A DNA stretch of 5,516 nucleotides from positions 1 to 5,516 of the forward strand of contig CAKUDJ010000067.1 in assembly GCA_934644855.1 (NCBI GenBank). The letters are read 5' to 3'. Within the stretch, counting starts at the first letter, position 1; every line of letters begins with the position of its first letter. This DNA is from an uncultured Elusimicrobiales bacterium. GTDB lineage: Bacteria > Elusimicrobiota > Elusimicrobia > Elusimicrobiales > Elusimicrobiaceae. The position numbers were made by a program, and so were the translations under genes. Positions 1 through 5,516 of the stretch are shown in pieces. Under the pieces are notes generated by a model that saw nothing but the letters and a program-made list of their open reading frames with translations, did no database searches and was not told the DNA's origin.

Positions 1-699
1 ACAACCCAAGCGTGTGTAGGCGGCAAATGGGTTGCCCAGTTGGGTCCGTGCAGTAAAACGGTGGAAGAATGTACCCCTAAATGCGAGGGCCCCCAACCGG
101 CAGATGAAGAAAAAGAATGTGAATGCGGCACAGTAAAAGCCAGTTATACGTGTAGTGCCGCTACTAATTACAAATGGGTGTTGGGAAACTTCCCGCCGTG
201 TCCGCCTAAACCTAAAGATATTACAGAGTTTTGCTCCGACGGGACCAAACGGAAGAGAACGGTTTCTTGCGTAAATGGTGTTTGGCTCCTGGGAAACTGG
301 GATAGAGAATGCCCCACAGAAGAACAGCGTTATGATTGTTGTGTATTAACACGGCATACATATACTTATATGTGGGGTGGCTCGTATCCGTGTCCTACCT
401 CTTATCCCAAATCTACGGCAGACCACACTTATTACTTTAATCAAGACGCAATAAGTAAGTGGGGAGAAGATTCATCCAGTTCGCAGAACTGTCCCACAAA
501 CCTGAGCGAAGGAACCTTTTTGGCGGGCAGACATGAAGGTTGGAGTTGTGTGACTTCCTCTAGTTTTCATGACTACACCCATAACGAGGTTAATCAGTGC
601 AGAGAACGGGGAACTGTATATAGATTAGTATGCAAGAAAAAAATGGCATCCCTCGGGCAACCTTATAAATGTTTGCAAAAGGAAATAAGCAAGTGGTAG
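1..699 (+). CDS. Cysteine-rich repeat protein, probably exported (C-terminal part; 5' end off window)
   Basis: I do not recognise this protein as a named family. The frame is open from base 1, so the gene starts outside the window. A TTG at position 40 could be read as a start, but it falls inside a repeat unit and is not credible. The 232 visible residues contain 19 cysteines. A module recurs: Cys, a Gly-Thr turn, about six residues, Cys, a short loop, Trp-(Val/Leu)-x-(x)-Leu/Gly, then Cys. Copies end at Cys17 (partial, cut by the window edge), Cys67 and Cys104, and a degenerate copy without Trp spans residues 200-224. Between them (about 109-195) is a different segment rich in Tyr, Trp, Ser and His, including a Cys-Cys pair at 113-114. 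Such cysteine density with no obvious metal-ligand pattern suggests disulfide-stabilised modules in an exported or surface protein. That is inference, since no signal peptide is visible. It stops with TAG at 697-699, converging on mltG. Confidence 0.8.
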   Translation, partial: TTQACVGGKWVAQLGPCSKTVEECTPKCEGPQPADEEKECECGTVKASYTCSAATNYKWVLGNFPPCPPKPKDITEFCSDGTKRKRTVSCVNGVWLLGNWDRECPTEEQRYDCCVLTRHTYTYMWGGSYPCPTSYPKSTADHTYYFNQDAISKWGEDSSSSQNCPTNLSEGTFLAGRHEGWSCVTSSSFHDYTHNEVNQCRERGTVYRLVCKKKMASLGQPYKCLQKEISKW

Positions 700-764
700 A
701 GATTATTTTTAACCCTGGGAACCCAAACACGGTTTTTGCTTAAATCTACTACCTCAGGCACAAA

Positions 765-791
765 AAAGGGCCCCCGTAAAGGGGGCCCTTT
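765..791 (-). terminator. Strong GC-rich hairpin, intrinsic terminator (possibly bidirectional)
   Basis: A perfect 11-bp inverted repeat has arms at 765-775 and 781-791 around a 5-nt loop at 776-780. Each arm has three A/T pairs and eight G/C pairs. Read on the minus strand, the stem runs into six consecutive T (complement of 762-767), the classic form of a rho-independent terminator. Read on the plus strand, only three T belonging to the stem follow, and then CACAC, so it would be a weaker terminator for the cysteine-rich gene ending at 699. It lies 66 nt past that gene's stop and about 155 nt past the mltG stop. Confidence 0.75.
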
Positions 792-802
792 CACACATTT
801 AC

Positions 803-823
803 AAAGCGGCAGCCCCACGCTTT
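803..823 (+). terminator. Weak hairpin with short T run
   Basis: Arms AAAGCG (803-808) and CGCTTT (818-823) flank a 9-nt loop, with one more T at 824. The 6-bp stem and short T run make it at best a weak plus-strand terminator, about 100 nt after the cysteine-rich gene. It may have no function, and the stronger hairpin at 765-791 lies upstream of it. Confidence 0.2.
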
Positions 824-894
824 TACTAATTGTCCCCGTTGTTCTGTGTACGGCCCCCTCGTGCACATTTACCCGGTTGTAGGCATTGTGGCGC

Positions 895-928
895 AAAAAG
901 AAAACGGGCCCGGAAAGAGGCCCATTTT
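895..928 (-). terminator. Intrinsic terminator of the mltG transcript
   Basis: On the minus strand, 20 nt after the mltG stop codon, a stem forms between GGGCC (919-923) and GGCCC (906-910) around an 8-nt loop. One mismatch separates this from four outer A-T pairs (925-928 with 901-904). The transcript then reads TTTT-C-TTTTT (complement of 904-895). Stem, U tract and position right after the last gene of the minus-strand block all fit a rho-independent terminator. Confidence 0.75.
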
Positions 929-947
929 ATGGTATGCGGTTTTGCGC

Positions 948-1928
948 TTAAATGGGGTTTTGTTTGGGGGCGCGGATGCGTTGGATGTTGCGTTTGTGTT
1001 CGTCAAACGTGGGGCTGAAAACATGGCGGCTGGTGTTATCAGCCACAAAATACAAATTATTAAAATTGGGCGTAGGCTTCAAAACCCCTAATACGGATTC
1101 ATAACTGGGGTTGCAAATAGGCCCCGGCGGCAGGCCCGCGTTGCGGTAAGTGTTATAGGGGGAACTTATTTTAAGGTCTTTGAAGGTCAATCCTTTTTTC
1201 CAATAGCGGTTTTCCCGTGCGTTGAACCCCAACGCATATTGTACGGTGGGGTCCGCTTCCAAGCGTTTGCCTATTTTGTAGCGGTTTAAGTATACGGCCG
1301 CAATTTTGGGGCGTTCGTCGTGGTGGATGGCCTCGCGCTCCACAATAGAGGCTATTGTTAATACCTGGTTTTCCGTCAGTTTGGTGGGGTATTTGGCAAA
1401 CAGCGGCTTAATGCGCTTTTCATATTCTGCGGTCATTTCCGCCACTACTTTTTGGGCCGGGGTTTTTTCGGAAAATAAATACGTGGACGGAAATAATTTA
1501 CCTTCTAAATTGCGTGCCCGCACGATAGATAAAAATTCTTTGGCATCCGTAATGTTTTTTTCGGCCAACATTTCGGCAATTTCTTCACTTCGCCAACCTT
1601 CCAGTACGGTCAGTTTTTCATAGTGGATACATTGCCCGCTTTTAATGCAGTTGATGACCTCAAAACTGGGGGTGTTTTTGCGTAAATCAAACTTGCCGGC
1701 TTTCAAATCCCGCGCGGAAGAAGTTAAGCGCAGTAAAATTTTGAACGCCAACGGACTTTTGATAATGCCTTTTGCTTTTAATTCTTGCGCTACGGCCGCG
1801 CCGCTCTGCCCCGGGTGAATGGTAAATGTAATCAGGTCCCCTTTATCCCAGGTGAACATTTTTATCAGCCACGCCGCGCTAAGCAAAAAAACCAAGCAAA
1901 AGGCAAAAAATATCAAAAGCCGTTTCAT
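948..1928 (-). CDS. mltG: MltG, endolytic peptidoglycan transglycosylase
   Basis: A membrane-bound lytic transglycosylase of the YceG/MltG family, which cuts nascent glycan strands at the cytoplasmic membrane and so limits their length. It has 326 residues, near the usual size (about 340). Residues 4-24 form a single N-terminal membrane segment preceded by Lys-Arg, leaving the rest in the periplasm. About 33-80 fits the LysM-like subdomain. The catalytic part carries the family signature Ser-Ile-Val-Glu-Arg-Glu at 194-199, where Glu197 corresponds to the catalytic glutamate (Glu218 in E. coli). Further family blocks are Leu-Asn-Arg at 214-216, Asp-Pro-Thr at 226-228, Ser-Pro-Tyr-Asn-Thr-Tyr at 256-261 and Gly-Leu-Pro-Pro-Gly-Pro at 265-270. 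The ATG (1926-1928) lies one base after the tyrS stop with no clear Shine-Dalgarno sequence, so translation probably depends on coupling to tyrS. It is the last gene before a terminator. Confidence 0.95.
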   Translation of the reverse strand: MKRLLIFFAFCLVFLLSAAWLIKMFTWDKGDLITFTIHPGQSGAAVAQELKAKGIIKSPLAFKILLRLTSSARDLKAGKFDLRKNTPSFEVINCIKSGQCIHYEKLTVLEGWRSEEIAEMLAEKNITDAKEFLSIVRARNLEGKLFPSTYLFSEKTPAQKVVAEMTAEYEKRIKPLFAKYPTKLTENQVLTIASIVEREAIHHDERPKIAAVYLNRYKIGKRLEADPTVQYALGFNARENRYWKKGLTFKDLKISSPYNTYRNAGLPPGPICNPSYESVLGVLKPTPNFNNLYFVADNTSRHVFSPTFDEHKRNIQRIRAPKQNPI

Positions 1929-1929
1929 G

Positions 1930-3090
1930 TTATTTTACAAGTTTTAAGAAGGTGCGCCGCCCCACCTGCAGTACCGCGCCGGAATCAAACGCCAAAACGC
2001 CGTCTTGCGTGAGTTTTTGGCCGTTTAAGCGCACGGCACCCTGGTCTATTAAGGCGCGCGCTTTATTCTTGCTTTGCGCGGCCCCGGCCGCTACCAACGC
2101 GGCGGAAAGTAATTGCCCGGCTTCGGGCGTAAATTCGGGCATATCGTCCGGGTTTTGCTTTTTGGAAAAAACCTGTTCAAAGTTGGCCCGGGCGGCCACG
2201 GCGGCTTCTTTACCGTGGAAGCGCTCCGTCAGCAGGCCCGCCAAATGCTTTTTGGCTTCCATGGGGTGCATGGCCTTAACGGCGGTTAAATCTTCGGTGG
2301 TTAAAAGCTCGTAATAAGCAAGCATCAGTTCGTCGGAAATAGACATCAGCTTGCCGAACATATCGTTGGGGGCGTCGTTTAAGCCCACATAGTTGCCGTA
2401 AGATTTGGACATTTTTTTAATGCCGTCCAACCCCACCAGCAGCGGTACGGTAATGGCTACCTGCGGCTCTTGGCCGTTGTTCTTTTGCAACTGGCGGCCG
2501 ACTAACAAGTTAAAAATCTGGTCTGTGCCGCCCAGTTCCACATCCGCTTTTAAGGCGACGGAATCCTGCCCTTGGAATAAGCTGTATAACACTTCCAACA
2601 GGCTGATGGGGTTGCCGGACGCCATACGCTTTTTGAAGTCGTCGCGTTCCAACACTTGGGCAACCGTCACTTTTTGGAGCGTGAGCATTAAATCTTTGCC
2701 GGAAACAAACGGATCCAGCCATTCGCTGTTAAAGCGGATTTCGGTTTTGGACGGGTCCAATACTTTGAAGGCTTGTTCCGTATAGGTTTTGGCGTTTTCC
2801 AAGATTTTTTCGCGCGGCAAAACCGGGCGGGTGGAGTCACGGCCGGACGGGTCCCCCACGGCGGCGGTAAAATCCCCGATTACCAGCACGGCTTTGTGCC
2901 CCAAATCCTGGAAGCGGCGCAATAAAGAAAGGGCCACACTATGCCCCAAGTGCAAATCCGCACTGGTGGGGTCACAGCCCAATTTAACTTTTAAGGTTTT
3001 GCCGCTTTCCAACTTTTTGGCTAAATCGGCTTTGGACACCACGTCCACGCAGCCGCGCGTTAAAAAATCTATTTGTTCATCAATGGTCAT
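1930..3090 (-). CDS. tyrS: Tyrosyl-tRNA synthetase
   Basis: A class I aminoacyl-tRNA synthetase that charges tRNA-Tyr with tyrosine in the cytoplasm. The HIGH-type motif His-Leu-Gly-His is at 47-50 within Asp-Pro-Thr-Ser-Ala-Asp-Leu-His-Leu-Gly-His. Gly-Gly-Thr-Asp-Gln is at 187-191 and a textbook Lys-Met-Ser-Lys-Ser at 226-230. The canonical KMSKS and the longer HIGH context place it in the TyrZ-like branch rather than the E. coli TyrS branch, which has KFGKT. The C-terminal 60 or so residues (about 323-385) match an S4 RNA-binding domain. I chose the ATG at 3088-3090 (386 aa), because GGAG at 3100-3103 sits 9 nt before it. An in-frame TTG at 3103-3105 would overlap that Shine-Dalgarno sequence and is unlikely. 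It is preceded by a 78-nt gap after priA and followed by mltG after one base. Confidence 0.97.
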   Translation of the reverse strand: MTIDEQIDFLTRGCVDVVSKADLAKKLESGKTLKVKLGCDPTSADLHLGHSVALSLLRRFQDLGHKAVLVIGDFTAAVGDPSGRDSTRPVLPREKILENAKTYTEQAFKVLDPSKTEIRFNSEWLDPFVSGKDLMLTLQKVTVAQVLERDDFKKRMASGNPISLLEVLYSLFQGQDSVALKADVELGGTDQIFNLLVGRQLQKNNGQEPQVAITVPLLVGLDGIKKMSKSYGNYVGLNDAPNDMFGKLMSISDELMLAYYELLTTEDLTAVKAMHPMEAKKHLAGLLTERFHGKEAAVAARANFEQVFSKKQNPDDMPEFTPEAGQLLSAALVAAGAAQSKNKARALIDQGAVRLNGQKLTQDGVLAFDSGAVLQVGRRTFLKLVK

Positions 3091-3099
3091 TTTATAATT

Positions 3100-3103
3100 C
3101 TCC
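3100..3103 (-). promoter_or_regulatory. Shine-Dalgarno of tyrS (decides the start)
   Basis: GGAG on the minus strand, 9 nt before the ATG at 3088-3090. It overlaps the alternative TTG start at 3103-3105 and so argues against the five-residue longer version of the protein. Confidence 0.75.
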
Positions 3104-3122
3104 AAACGGGTACATATTTCTT

Positions 3123-3131
3123 ATTTTAGCA
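3123..3131 (-). promoter_or_regulatory. Possible extended -10 promoter for tyrS-mltG
   Basis: The minus strand reads TGC-TAAAAT, an extended -10 element with five of six matches to TATAAT, inside the 78-nt priA-tyrS gap. Transcription would start near 3116, giving a leader of about 26 nt containing the Shine-Dalgarno sequence. No good -35 hexamer stands 17 nt upstream, so the call rests on the extended -10 alone. Read-through from priA is also possible, as I see no clear terminator in the gap. Confidence 0.35.
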
Positions 3132-3168
3132 TAATGGGAATAGGCTACGCACTAGGCGCAGGCGGTTT

Positions 3169-5139
3169 TTAATAAAAATCGTACGGGTCGGCAGAGAGTT
3201 TAAGCGGTTGCTTTTTGTTTTGGGTGGAGAGGCTATCCAATACTTCCACGGCGGGGAAGTATTGTTCGTCCGTCAGTTTGAACAGTAAATATTCTTTTTT
3301 AAGGGTGTCTGTTTTTTTGCCGCACGGCACCGGGCCGAGTATTTCCTGCGCGCGTTGCTTAAAAATGCTTTTTAAGTGTGCGGCTTGCGCGCAAAGCTCT
3401 TTGGGGTCTTTGTTTTTTAAGGTGGCGCGCACCAAACGGATAAAAGGGGGATAATTAAACGCTTCCCGCAGGGCCAATTCCTGTTCGGCCGCTTTGGCAA
3501 AATCCCCGCTTTGCAAAAATTCAAAGGGGTAAATATCCGTGCCGGAAGCTTGCACAATCAGCCGTCCGTTGGGCACGCACGCAGCGCGGGAACGCAAATA
3601 AAACAGCATTTGGCCCAATTTTTCCGAGGCGCGGAAGTCCGGGCTGTCCAACTCCAAATCCGCGTCCAACACGCCAAACAGCGTGACGGCGTTGGCCTCC
3701 ACCGCGCTGACGGCCAGGCGCGTGCCGATAACTATATCCACCTGCCCTGTTTTAAGGGCGGCTGAAGCCAAATGCCCTTGGCCGGATTTGGTTTTTAAGG
3801 TGTCTGAATCCAGCCGCAGTAAACGCGCGGACGGGAACAACTTTTGAACTTCGCTCACTATTTTTTGTGTTCCGCCGCCGCGGGATTTGAAAATCCGGTT
3901 TTGGCACTTGGGGCAAATTTGGTGTAAATCTTCCTTAGCGCCGCATTTTTTGCAGAGCAGAAAGTCGCCGCCTTCCGGCGTGTTTTCGCGCGAAAGCAAA
4001 CTGCCGCATTGTTTGCACCGGGCGTACGCCCCGCAGTTTAGGCAGTAATACGCGTTGGAATAGCCCCGGCGGTTCAGCACCAGTAAAACAGGCTCCTTGC
4101 GGGTGAGGTTTTGTTTGATTTCTTCTAACAAAAAGTCGGATAAATACTTGGATTTAGCCCCTTTTTTGGGGGTAATTTTTACTTGCGGCGCAAAGTTGAC
4201 CGCGGGGAGTTTTTGCGTGAATTTTATTTCTTGCACGGCTTGCTCTTTAACCCGTTTCAGCATTTCCAAACTGGGCGTGCCGGACACAAAAAGCACGGTG
4301 GCGGCGTGGGTTTTCCCGCGGAGCAAAATTAAATCCCGCAAGTGGTAATACGGTTTGTTTTCCTCTTGTTTATAATTGTCGTTTTCTTCTTGCAGCACTA
4401 CGGCCAGGCGCAAGTTCTTAAACGGTAATAACGCGCCAGAGCGGGTGGAAATAACCACGCACGGCACGCCGTTTGCCACCGCGGAAAAGTATTTTTTCTT
4501 TTGGCTGAGCAGCATTTTACTGGTCCAACAAAATACGTTTTCCGCACCAAACGCGCTTTGGGCGCGGGCAATAAAATCTTTGGCGGCTACAATATCCGGC
4601 ACGGTAATGAGCGTCTGCCCGAAGTTCTGCAATACCTGCGCGGCCAAACGCAGGGCGGTTTCCGTTTTGCCGGTTCCGGCGGGGCCGCTTAATAAAACCG
4701 GGTGAAATTCATACGCGGGCATAGCTTGCAGGGTATTTAATGCGGCCTGTTGGTGCGGGAGAAGCGTGTGGGCAAACGCGGGCGTAAAGGGGGTAAAGGC
4801 GGGACTTTCCAACAACTTAAAATAAGGCTGCGGGGGAACGAGCGCAAATAAAATTTGCCCAATCGCGCCGCCCCATGTTTTTTTCATAAATCGGGCCAAG
4901 GGGAATAAATCGTTGCCGAAAATCGGCCGCGGGTCCACCACGCAAACAATATCTTTGATTTTTTGGGTGTCTTGGTAGGTAGGTTCGTTGCTGACGGAAA
5001 GGACGAGCCCCGCCGTTAAACGCGGGCCGAACGGGGCGGTAATGCGCACCCCGGGGCAAACCTGCGCTTCTAATTCGGGCGGAACATGGTAATCAAAATC
5101 CCGGTCCAGGGGAACATCAAACACTACTTTGCAAAACAT
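3169..5139 (-). CDS. priA: Primosomal protein N' (PriA) with degenerate helicase motifs
   Basis: PriA recognises stalled forks and D-loops and reloads the replicative helicase. It has 656 residues, versus about 730 in E. coli. Residues 1-100 match the 3'-end-binding domain. The winged-helix region is reduced to about 25 residues (102-127). The Walker A P-loop is intact at 152-159 (Gly-Pro-Ala-Gly-Thr-Gly-Lys-Thr). Walker B, normally Asp-Glu-Glu-His, aligns without gaps to Leu249-Gln-Glu-Glu252 just before a conserved Tyr-Lys-Gln-Glu-Glu. Eight zinc-ligand cysteines are present (366, 369, 375, 378, 396, 399, 409, 412). Motif V keeps Gly-Thr (472-473) but loses Lys-Gly-His. Motif VI (Gln-Val-Ala-Gly-Arg-Ala-Gly-Arg) is Tyr514-Leu-Arg-Ser-Arg-Ala-Ala-Cys521. 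The C-terminal domain ends with the usual Asp-Pro-Tyr-Asp-Phe. The family is certain; active unwinding is doubtful. The ATG lies 6 nt after the glycosylase stop; a GGAAG 13 nt upstream is a distant Shine-Dalgarno candidate. Confidence 0.93.
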   Translation of the reverse strand: MFCKVVFDVPLDRDFDYHVPPELEAQVCPGVRITAPFGPRLTAGLVLSVSNEPTYQDTQKIKDIVCVVDPRPIFGNDLFPLARFMKKTWGGAIGQILFALVPPQPYFKLLESPAFTPFTPAFAHTLLPHQQAALNTLQAMPAYEFHPVLLSGPAGTGKTETALRLAAQVLQNFGQTLITVPDIVAAKDFIARAQSAFGAENVFCWTSKMLLSQKKKYFSAVANGVPCVVISTRSGALLPFKNLRLAVVLQEENDNYKQEENKPYYHLRDLILLRGKTHAATVLFVSGTPSLEMLKRVKEQAVQEIKFTQKLPAVNFAPQVKITPKKGAKSKYLSDFLLEEIKQNLTRKEPVLLVLNRRGYSNAYYCLNCGAYARCKQCGSLLSRENTPEGGDFLLCKKCGAKEDLHQICPKCQNRIFKSRGGGTQKIVSEVQKLFPSARLLRLDSDTLKTKSGQGHLASAALKTGQVDIVIGTRLAVSAVEANAVTLFGVLDADLELDSPDFRASEKLGQMLFYLRSRAACVPNGRLIVQASGTDIYPFEFLQSGDFAKAAEQELALREAFNYPPFIRLVRATLKNKDPKELCAQAAHLKSIFKQRAQEILGPVPCGKKTDTLKKEYLLFKLTDEQYFPAVEVLDSLSTQNKKQPLKLSADPYDFY

Positions 5140-5145
5140 AAAAAA

Positions 5146-5516
5146 TTAATGGCTTCCTTTTAAGCCCATGGCGGCCATAACCATTTGTAAATCGGCCCAG
5201 GCATCTTTTTTCCAACCTGGGTTGCGCAGTAATGCGGCAGGGTGATAGGTGGCCAAAATTTTTACAGGGCGCGCCAAGGAAACACTATCCAAACTTAAAT
5301 TGTGGAATTTGCCGCGCAGCGCACCTAAAGATTTGGCGTCCGCAATCAGCGCTTTGGCCGAAACCCCGCCCAAGGCTACCACATATTCCGGCAAAATAAT
5401 AGAGATTTGTTTTTCTATATATTTGCGGCAGAAGGCAATTTCTTCGGCATTGGGGGCGCGGTCGTTGCCGTGGTTTTCGGGATGTTGCGGGTCCACCATC
5501 GGGTGGCATTTGGCAA
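5146..5516 (-). CDS. Uracil-DNA glycosylase family 4 (C-terminal part; 5' end off window)
   Basis: It removes uracil from DNA to start base excision repair. The family is the iron-sulfur, family 4 (UdgA/SPO1 polymerase-like) type. The frame is open to the window edge, giving 122 visible residues; the catalytic N-terminal part, including the first two cluster cysteines, lies outside. An internal ATG at 5497-5499 falls inside a conserved block and is not the start. Visible family features are Lys-Cys-His-Pro at residues 2-5 and the Glu-Glu-Ile-x-x-Cys block with Cys29, which together supply the other two Fe-S ligands. A Gln-Ile-x-x-Ile-x-Pro stretch and Val-Ala-Leu-Gly follow, then Arg-Gly, then the active-site loop Tyr-His-Pro-Ala-Ala-Leu-Leu-Arg-Asn-Pro with His91, and Trp-x-Asp-Leu-Gln near the end. 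The two cysteines are 26 residues apart, a longer spacing than in the Thermus enzyme as I recall it. It stops 6 nt before priA, in the same frame, so the two are probably one operon. Confidence 0.9.
   Translation of the reverse strand, partial: AKCHPMVDPQHPENHGNDRAPNAEEIAFCRKYIEKQISIILPEYVVALGGVSAKALIADAKSLGALRGKFHNLSLDSVSLARPVKILATYHPAALLRNPGWKKDAWADLQMVMAAMGLKGSH

Larger units (their letters stand above)
700..947. other. Convergent intergenic region
   Basis: About 250 nt between the plus-strand cysteine-rich gene and minus-strand mltG. It holds the hairpins at 765-791, 803-823 and 901-928. Open frames crossing it run through the terminators and show no recognisable protein or start signal. 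No tRNA-like or known RNA motif was seen. Between the two strong minus-strand terminators lie about 110 nt of unexplained sequence (792-900). Confidence 0.7.

Noticed and set aside
40..42. TTG as the start codon of the cysteine-rich gene
   Set aside because: The frame is open upstream to base 1 and the upstream codons encode the Cys-Gly-Gly-Lys-Trp part of the first repeat, so the true start is off the window.
794..872. Repeated 9-mer CACATTTAC at 794-802 and 864-872
   Set aside because: Two copies of a 9-mer with no shared flanks are likely by chance in AT-rich intergenic DNA.
663..896. Minus-strand 77-codon open frame in the convergent intergenic region
   Set aside because: It runs through the strong 765-791 terminator and into the end of the cysteine-rich gene, and its translation has no recognisable features or ribosome binding site.
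830..1091. Two overlapping plus-strand open frames across the mltG terminator and 3' end
   Set aside because: They overlap the terminator stem and the conserved mltG C terminus on the opposite strand, and their composition is that of antisense shadows.
3145..3161. Imperfect hairpin in the priA-tyrS gap that could terminate priA transcription
   Set aside because: The stem is about 6 bp with one G-U pair and no U tract follows on the minus strand (the next bases are mixed C and T), so it is not a convincing terminator.
3169..5139. priA as a pseudogene
   Set aside because: The frame is uninterrupted over 656 codons, and the zinc ligands, P-loop and terminal domains are conserved; the losses are confined to helicase motifs and the winged helix.

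Overview
The window looks like an ordinary bacterial chromosome segment. A block of four genes on the minus strand (5516 down to 948) faces one plus-strand gene (1-699). The organism cannot be fixed from the sequence. The housekeeping genes are divergent members of their families, and the facing gene encodes a cysteine-rich protein with Cys/Trp repeats. This would fit a Gram-negative-type, gut-associated lineage such as Elusimicrobiota, but that is a low-confidence inference.

Region by region: 1-699 (+) is the 3' part of a gene for a cysteine-rich repeat protein, probably exported; its start lies off the window. 700-947 is a convergent intergenic region with two strong hairpins, both best read as terminators on the minus strand, and one weaker hairpin. 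948-1928 (-) is mltG (peptidoglycan chain termination). 1930-3090 (-) is tyrS (tyrosyl-tRNA synthetase), one base from mltG. 3091-3168 is a 78-nt gap with a likely promoter and a clear ribosome binding site for tyrS. 3169-5139 (-) is priA (replication restart). 5146-5516 (-) is the C-terminal part of a family 4 uracil-DNA glycosylase. No mobile element, CRISPR array, tRNA or rRNA was seen.

How the genes fit together: the glycosylase and priA are 6 nt apart and probably co-transcribed, which pairs uracil repair with replication-fork restart. tyrS and mltG are practically fused at the transcript level and probably translationally coupled. The tyrS-mltG pair may have its own promoter while also receiving read-through from priA.

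The main point of interest is PriA. It keeps the P-loop, the eight zinc-binding cysteines, the N-terminal DNA-binding domain and the C-terminal domain. However, helicase motifs Ia, II (Walker B), V and VI have lost their signature residues, and the winged-helix domain is essentially absent. It looks like a PriA that has dropped helicase activity and kept a structural or loader role. The second point of interest is the cysteine-rich protein, which shows a recognisable, several-times-repeated Cys-Trp-Leu-Gly-Cys module.
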